NCBI GenBank assembly: GCA_910585625.1 | Contig: CAJUFQ010000046.1 | Span: 1-17,302 of the forward strand | Reading direction: 5' to 3' | Source: an uncultured Lachnospiraceae bacterium | GTDB lineage: Bacteria > Bacillota > Clostridia > Lachnospirales > Lachnospiraceae | Length of the DNA stretch: 17,302 nucleotides | Shown here: one piece after another, positions 12,801 through 17,302 of the stretch | Numbering within the stretch: the first letter of the stretch is position 1 | How the letters are laid out: the number at the start of each line of letters is the position of its first letter | Made by a program: the position numbers and the translations under genes | Notes under the pieces: model-generated | Told to the model about the DNA's origin: nothing | Databases searched by the model: none | What the model saw: the letters and a program-made list of their open reading frames with translations, nothing else

Positions 12801-13934
12801 ATGGCGAGGAGCGATGGTCAGAAATTGAAGTATTATACGCTGTCGGAAGATTTAAAGCGCATGATATTGGACGGCGATATCCAGGCAGGGGACAGACTCC
12901 CTTCAGAAAATGAACTTTCAAGGCGTTATAGTATCAGCCGCCATACCGTGCGCAAAGCGCTTGCCATCCTGGAGAATGAAGGTTACATCTATGCGGAGCA
13001 TGGCAAGGGGACTTTCTGCTCGGAACTTGTACGCCATAGCAAGACTTCCCGTAATATCGCAGTGGTGACTACATATCTGTCAGATTATATTTTCCCGAAG
13101 GTCGTCCAGGGAATTGACAGCGTGATGACAGAGAAGGGTTACAGCATCATCCTTAAGAATACCCGCAATTCCAGAAAAGCGGAGGCCAGATGCTTGGAGG
13201 AGCTTTTACAGAAGGATATTGAAGGGCTGATTATTGAGCCAAGCAAGAGTGAGATTTTCTGCAAGCACATTTCGCTGTATGAGCGGTTAGAGCAGTTTGG
13301 CATTCCCTGCGTGTTCATCCAGGCATGCCTTGAGCAGCTGAAAGATAAGCCTCAGGTGAAGATGGACGACTGCAAAGGCGGCTATCTGGTGACTAATTAC
13401 CTGATTTCTTTAGGGCATCGCAGTATCCTCGGCGTTTTTAAGGCAGACGACACCCAGGGGGTGGAGCGCCACCGGGGCTATGTCCAAGCGCTTCAGGAAG
13501 CAGGGATCCTCTATAATCCGGATAATATCATCTGGTTCCACACGGAAGACCGGGCTATTAAGCCGTTTGCGGCGTTGCAGGAGATGGTCCGCAAGGGTTA
13601 TCCTTTCGATTCGGTGGTCTGTTACAATGACCAGATTGCCGTGGAAATCATCAAGGCCTTAGAGGAGTGCCGGCTGGGCGTGCCTGAGCAGATATCAGTC
13701 ACCGGGTACGACAATTCTTTTATTGCAGAGAACAGCCGGATTAAGCTGACTACCATCGCCCATCCCCAGGATAAGCTGGGGGAGATGGCTGCAAAATTGC
13801 TGCTGGAGCTGATTCAAAATCCCAATGCGGAACTTCCGCAGAAAAAGATTCTGATTGAGCCGGAGCTGATTGTCAGGGAGTCTTGCAGGAGGCGGCAGGA
13901 AAGTCCTGGCTGCTGTGTGCATGGCGAGCAGTGA
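12801..13934 (+). CDS. araR: AraR-type arabinose repressor (GntR DNA-binding + LacI-type sensor)
   Basis: This 377-aa repressor has an N-terminal GntR winged helix-turn-helix (about residues 7-75; RLPSENELSRRYSISRHTVR, KALAILENEGYIYAEHGKGT). This is fused to a LacI/periplasmic-binding-type effector domain (from about 85, RNIAVVTTYLSDYIFPKVVQ to ISVTGYDNS near 306). That combination is the signature of AraR, which releases DNA when L-arabinose binds. It lies 155 bp upstream of araA, and matching operators precede both genes, so it likely controls itself and the downstream pentose genes. The ATG at 12801 gives the usual N terminus (MARSDGQK), with AAGGA about 12 nt upstream; an in-frame ATG at 12777 would add eight residues. 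The last 15 residues are Cys-rich and variable. Confidence 0.9.
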   Translation: MARSDGQKLKYYTLSEDLKRMILDGDIQAGDRLPSENELSRRYSISRHTVRKALAILENEGYIYAEHGKGTFCSELVRHSKTSRNIAVVTTYLSDYIFPKVVQGIDSVMTEKGYSIILKNTRNSRKAEARCLEELLQKDIEGLIIEPSKSEIFCKHISLYERLEQFGIPCVFIQACLEQLKDKPQVKMDDCKGGYLVTNYLISLGHRSILGVFKADDTQGVERHRGYVQALQEAGILYNPDNIIWFHTEDRAIKPFAALQEMVRKGYPFDSVVCYNDQIAVEIIKALEECRLGVPEQISVTGYDNSFIAENSRIKLTTIAHPQDKLGEMAAKLLLELIQNPNAELPQKKILIEPELIVRESCRRRQESPGCCVHGEQ

Positions 13935-13972
13935 CAGGCCCGCATTGTATTCTATTTCCATAGAAAAAACAT

Positions 13973-14003
13973 CTTGTATTGACGACCATACAAGTAATAA
14001 AGT
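13973..14003 (+). promoter_or_regulatory. AraR-type operator and promoter before araA
   Basis: CTTGTAT-N8-ATACAAG (13973-13994) has the same arms and spacing as the site before araR. TTGTAT (13974-13979) and TAAAGT (13998-14003), 18 bp apart, mirror the araR promoter; TTGACG at 13979 is another possible -35. CAGGAGGG at 14072-14079 is the araA ribosome binding site. Confidence 0.75.
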
Positions 14004-14089
14004 TAAAGTATCAAGGACAGACTGATGCACATGAGGTCTGCAGCCAAGAAGCTATCAACATTTATCATTTCACAGGAGGGTTAGTTATC

Positions 14090-15589
14090 ATGAATTTATC
14101 AAAGAATTACAAGTTTTGGTTCTGCACAGGCTCACAGGATCTGTATGGGGATGAGTGCCTGAGAAACGTGGCAGAGCATTCCAGGATTATCGTGGATGAG
14201 CTGAACAAGTCCGGCGTTCTTCCTTTTGAAGTTGTCTTAAAACCTACATTGATTACCAATGAGTTAATCAGGAAGACCTTCAATGAAGCCAACATCGACG
14301 AGGACTGCGCAGGCGTGATTGTTTGGTGCCACACATTCTCACCGGCTAAATCCTGGATTTTAGGACTGCAGGAGTATAGGAAACCGTTACTGCACTTACA
14401 TACACAGTTCAATGAAGAGATTCCGTATGATTCCATCGACATGGATTTCATGAATGAGAACCAGTCCGCACACGGTGACCGTGAGTGGGGCCATATGGTA
14501 ACACGCATGGGCATTGAGCGCAAGGTTGTTGTAGGCCATTGGACCAGCCAGGCCGTACGCGAGAAAATCGCATCCTGGATGCGCACGGCAATCGGTATCG
14601 TTGAGAGCAGCCATGTACGCGTAATGCGTGTGGCAGACAACATGAGGAACGTGGCGGTTACCGAGGGCGATAAGGTAGAAGCTCAGCTGAAATTTGGCTG
14701 GGAAGTTGACGCTTACCCGGTTAATGAGATTGCAGAGGCTGTAGGCGCTGTGTCCGAGTCCGACACGAACGCATTGGTAGATGAATATTATGACAAATAT
14801 GAAATCCTTTTAGAGGGCAGGGATGCGGACGAGTTCAAGAGACACGTTGCAGTCCAGGCACAGATTGAGATTGGGTTTGAGCGTTTCTTGGAAGAGAAGA
14901 ACTATCAGGCAATCGTTACACATTTTGGCGACCTCGGCGCATTGAAGCAGCTTCCGGGACTTGCTATCCAGCGTCTGATGGAAAAAGGCTATGGATTCGG
15001 TGCGGAAGGAGATTGGAAAGTTGCCGCTATGGTACGCATCATGAAGCTGATGTCCGCAGGCATGAAGGACGCAAAGGGAACCTCCATGTTAGAGGATTAC
15101 ACCTACAATTTAGTACCTGGCAAAGAAGGCATCCTGCAGGCTCATATGCTGGAAATCTGCCCGACTATCGCAGAAGGCCCAATCAGCATCAAATGCCAGC
15201 CGCTCTCCATGGGTGACAGGGAAGATCCGGCACGTCTTGTATTTACCTCCAAGGAAGGCCCTGGTATTGCAACTTCCCTCATCGATTTAGGAGACCGTTT
15301 CCGTTTGATTATCAACAGTGTAGACTGCAAGAAGGTAGAAAAGCCGATGCCGAAGCTTCCGGTAGCAACTGCATTCTGGACACCGCAGCCTGATTTCGCA
15401 ACAGGATGCGAAGCATGGATCCTGGCAGGCGGCGCGCACCATACTGCATTCTCCTATGACGTAACGGCAGAGCAGATGGGCGACTGGGCAGCAGCTATGG
15501 GCATCGAAGCCGTATATATTGACAATAACACCAACATCCGCGACTTCAAGAAAGACCTCATGTTAGGAAACGTTGTATTCGGCAAATAA
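14090..15589 (+). CDS. araA: L-arabinose isomerase
   Basis: This 499-aa enzyme interconverts L-arabinose and L-ribulose, the first step of arabinose use, in the cytoplasm with Mn2+. It begins with the typical KNYKFWFCTGSQDLYGDE. It contains VIVWCHTFSPAKSWILGLQE, HTQFNEEIPYDSIDMDFMNE and NQSAHGDREWGHM, all characteristic of the family. The C-terminal GGAHHTAFSYDVT carries the metal and active-site His. Length matches the usual 495-500 aa. The longer open frame from 13979 overlaps the promoter, and AGGAGGG 10 nt before 14090 fixes the start. It follows araR and precedes transaldolase and transketolase genes; araB and araD are absent here and must be elsewhere. Repression by AraR is likely. Confidence is very high. 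Confidence 0.97.
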   Translation: MNLSKNYKFWFCTGSQDLYGDECLRNVAEHSRIIVDELNKSGVLPFEVVLKPTLITNELIRKTFNEANIDEDCAGVIVWCHTFSPAKSWILGLQEYRKPLLHLHTQFNEEIPYDSIDMDFMNENQSAHGDREWGHMVTRMGIERKVVVGHWTSQAVREKIASWMRTAIGIVESSHVRVMRVADNMRNVAVTEGDKVEAQLKFGWEVDAYPVNEIAEAVGAVSESDTNALVDEYYDKYEILLEGRDADEFKRHVAVQAQIEIGFERFLEEKNYQAIVTHFGDLGALKQLPGLAIQRLMEKGYGFGAEGDWKVAAMVRIMKLMSAGMKDAKGTSMLEDYTYNLVPGKEGILQAHMLEICPTIAEGPISIKCQPLSMGDREDPARLVFTSKEGPGIATSLIDLGDRFRLIINSVDCKKVEKPMPKLPVATAFWTPQPDFATGCEAWILAGGAHHTAFSYDVTAEQMGDWAAAMGIEAVYIDNNTNIRDFKKDLMLGNVVFGK

Positions 15590-15713
15590 AGCCGGGTTAG
15601 GCAAAGTAAGAAAACTGTGAATTGTAACTGACATACATGCAAAAATTATTTTTCCGGGGCGGGCGTCTATGGCAGGCGTCCTGTTCCCGGTAAAAAGAAA
15701 GAGAGGGAAGTGC

Positions 15714-16367
15714 ATGAAATTATTTATCGATACAGCGAATGTGGAAGACATACGCAAAGCCAATGATATGGGAGTTATCTGCGGCGTAACTACGAACCCA
15801 TCTCTGATTGCAAAAGAAGGACGGGATTTTGGCGAAGTAATCAAAGAGATCACGACAATCGTGGACGGACCGATCAGCGGCGAGGTGAAGGCGACGACTG
15901 TCGACGCCGAGGGCATGATCAAAGAAGGGCGTGAGATTGCCAAAATCCATCCCAACATGATTGTTAAGATTCCGATGACGGTAGAAGGGCTGAAAGCAGT
16001 AAAGGTGCTGGCGGCAGAAGGGATTAAGACGAATGTAACCTTGATTTTTTCCGCAAACCAGGCATTGCTTGCAGCAAGAGCCGGGGCAACCTATGTATCC
16101 CCGTTCCTGGGGCGTTTGGATGACGTCAACCAGTCCGGTATCAGCCTGATTGAGGATATTGTGGCTATTTTCAGCAATTACGACATCCAGACGGAAATCA
16201 TAGCGGCAAGTATCCGCACGACCGTACATGTGACGGATTGCGCCCTTGCCGGGGCTGACATTGCGACCGTTCCATATGCTATTATTGAGCAGATGACAAA
16301 GCATCCAATGACAGACCAGGGAATCGCAAAGTTCCAGAAAGATTACAAGGCAGTTTTTGGCGAATAA
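15714..16367 (+). CDS. TalC-type transaldolase (fructose-6-phosphate-aldolase family)
   Basis: This 217-aa enzyme has the small transaldolase fold. MKLFIDTANVEDIRKAND and GVTTNPSLIAKEG open it, and the Schiff-base lysine is Lys85 in MIVKIPMT. YVSPFLGRLDD (127-137) has Phe at 131, where E. coli fructose-6-phosphate aldolase has Tyr; Phe is expected for true transaldolase. It should move the dihydroxyacetone unit between sugar phosphates, linking pentose phosphates to glycolysis. The ATG at 15714 follows GAGGGAAGTGC and gives the family N terminus, unlike the frame start at 15669. It lies 124 bp after araA and 72 bp before the transketolase genes, so all are probably one pentose unit. A GC-rich stem CCGGG/CCCGG lies in the leader. 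Confidence 0.93.
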   Translation: MKLFIDTANVEDIRKANDMGVICGVTTNPSLIAKEGRDFGEVIKEITTIVDGPISGEVKATTVDAEGMIKEGREIAKIHPNMIVKIPMTVEGLKAVKVLAAEGIKTNVTLIFSANQALLAARAGATYVSPFLGRLDDVNQSGISLIEDIVAIFSNYDIQTEIIAASIRTTVHVTDCALAGADIATVPYAIIEQMTKHPMTDQGIAKFQKDYKAVFGE

Positions 16368-16439
16368 GTCTGTCTCAAAGCCGATTAAGGTGGAGGCATA
16401 CGCGGACTTATCATAAATAAAAGTTAAAGGAGAAATTAA

Positions 16440-17279
16440 ATGGAAAACTTAGAACTTCAGAAGACAGCCAATGAGATCCGTAAAGGAATCGTAACGGCTG
16501 TTCATGCTGCAAAAGCAGGGCATCCAGGCGGATCCCTTTCCGCAGCAGACGTGTATACATATCTGTATTTTGAAGAGATGAACGTTGACCCCAAGGATCC
16601 GAAGAAAGCAGACCGTGACCGTTTTGTGCTGTCCAAAGGACATACGGCTCCGGGCTTGTATTCCACGCTTGCCAACCGCGGATATTTCCCGGTAGAGGAT
16701 TTAAAGACCTTGCGCCAGATTGGCTCCCATCTGCAGGGACATCCCTGCCTGCAGCATACGCCGGGCGTCGATATGTCAAGCGGCTCCTTAGGACAGGGAA
16801 TCTCTACAGCAGTAGGTATGGCTATGTCTGCAAAATTGAGCAATGACAGCTACCGTGTATATACCCTGTTGGGTGACGGTGAGATTCAGGAAGGCCAGGT
16901 GTGGGAGGCTGCAATGTTTGCCGGACACCGCAAGCTGGATAACCTGGTAGTCATCGTGGACAACAATGGCCTGCAGATTGACGGCAGGATTGAAGACGTA
17001 TGCTCGCCTTATCCGATTGATAAGAAATTCGAAGCATTCAACTTCCATGTAATCAATGTTGCAGATGGAAATGATTTCAATCAGCTCCGTGCAGCTTTCA
17101 AAGAAGCCAAAGAGACGAAAGGAATGCCGACAGCTATCGTGCTGAAGACTGTCAAAGGAAAAGGAGTTTCCTACATGGAGAACCAGGCCGGATGGCATGG
17201 AAAGGCTCCGAATGATGATGAGTATGCACAGGCAATGGAAGAATTAAAGAAAGCAGGTGAAGCATTATGTCAGAAGTAA
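16440..17279 (+). CDS. Transketolase, N-terminal (thiamine-diphosphate) subunit
   Basis: This 279-aa protein is the N-terminal half of a split transketolase. HAAKAGHPGGSLSAADVYTY (22-41) and SKGHTAPGLYSTLANRGYF are conserved substrate-site regions. GDGEIQEG (145-152) through VDNN (173-176) is the thiamine diphosphate and metal motif. With the second subunit it transfers two-carbon units between sugar phosphates in the non-oxidative pentose phosphate pathway. AAAGGAG lies 8 nt before the ATG. Its end overlaps the start of the C-terminal subunit by 13 bp, typical of the two-subunit arrangement common in Firmicutes and archaea. Position after araA and talC suggests induction with arabinose use. 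Confidence 0.95.
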   Translation: MENLELQKTANEIRKGIVTAVHAAKAGHPGGSLSAADVYTYLYFEEMNVDPKDPKKADRDRFVLSKGHTAPGLYSTLANRGYFPVEDLKTLRQIGSHLQGHPCLQHTPGVDMSSGSLGQGISTAVGMAMSAKLSNDSYRVYTLLGDGEIQEGQVWEAAMFAGHRKLDNLVVIVDNNGLQIDGRIEDVCSPYPIDKKFEAFNFHVINVADGNDFNQLRAAFKEAKETKGMPTAIVLKTVKGKGVSYMENQAGWHGKAPNDDEYAQAMEELKKAGEALCQK

Positions 17280-17302
17280 AGAAAATTGCAACCAGAGCCA
17301 GT
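17267..17302 (+). CDS. Transketolase, C-terminal subunit (5' fragment, cut by window end)
   Basis: An ATG at 17267 inside the last codons of the N-terminal subunit begins MSEVKKIATRAS, in frame to the window edge. Start of this kind (M-S/D-x-V-K-K-I-A-T-R) is typical of the pyrimidine-binding and C-terminal subunit of split transketolase. Only 12 codons are visible; the overlap implies translational coupling. AAGCAGGTGA just upstream may act as the ribosome binding site. Confidence 0.85.
   Translation, partial: MSEVKKIATRAS

Noticed and set aside
15720..16304. 194-codon minus-strand open frame
   Set aside because: Antisense of the transaldolase gene, with an arginine/cysteine-rich nonsense composition.
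1..17302. CRISPR arrays, tRNA and rRNA genes
   Set aside because: No regularly spaced direct repeats with unique spacers, no cloverleaf or conserved rRNA segments were seen.

Overview
The window looks like a piece of a Firmicutes chromosome, most likely a gut Lachnospiraceae/Clostridia bacterium. The reasons are strong AGGAGG-type ribosome binding sites, consensus SigA promoters, an AraR-type GntR/LacI hybrid repressor, a split transketolase, an [FeFe]-hydrogenase-like protein and several small gene families typical of Clostridia. It divides into a mobile or degraded accessory half (1 to about 9.7 kb) and an intact chromosomal half (about 9.7 kb to the end).

Positions 1-3050 look like an integrated small rolling-circle replicon. 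A minus-strand Rep (256-1278) carries the HUH endonuclease and superfamily 3 helicase layout of CRESS-DNA virus Reps (circovirus/geminivirus type). It is followed by a small excisionase-like helix-turn-helix gene (39-224). Upstream of rep, on the same strand, two hairpins show TAGTATTAC and CAGTATTAC in their loops. These are the circovirus-type origin nonanucleotides, and they sit beside TGTCACA iterons. A second set of 20-bp repeats and a consensus promoter precede a plus-strand gene for a secreted lysine-rich protein (2292-3008), the apparent cargo.

Positions 3050-9700 are mostly a graveyard of conjugative-element genes. They hold a hairpin cluster, an apparently intact type I toxin-antitoxin locus (33-aa Hol-Tox-like peptide plus convergent antisense RNA), a sigma-70-like pseudogene with several stops and frameshifts, a transposase-like 3' end, a ribbon-helix-helix-like gene fused into antisense debris, a frameshifted small gene, three stacked hairpins and a broken NERD-domain gene. 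Next comes a minus-strand run of intact small genes: a flavodoxin-fold reductase, two immunity-like proteins, a DUF6440-like protein and a stand-alone TfoX C-terminal domain. The tail of an alpha/beta hydrolase marks the edge.

Positions 9774-17302 are orderly. A minus-strand pair of uncharacterised genes (DUF6323- and DUF6179-like) diverges from an [FeFe]-hydrogenase-like protein through back-to-back promoters. Then come araR, araA (arabinose isomerase), a TalC-type transaldolase and the two transketolase subunits, the second cut by the window edge. These take L-arabinose toward the non-oxidative pentose phosphate pathway. Matching inverted repeats before araR and araA are likely AraR operators.
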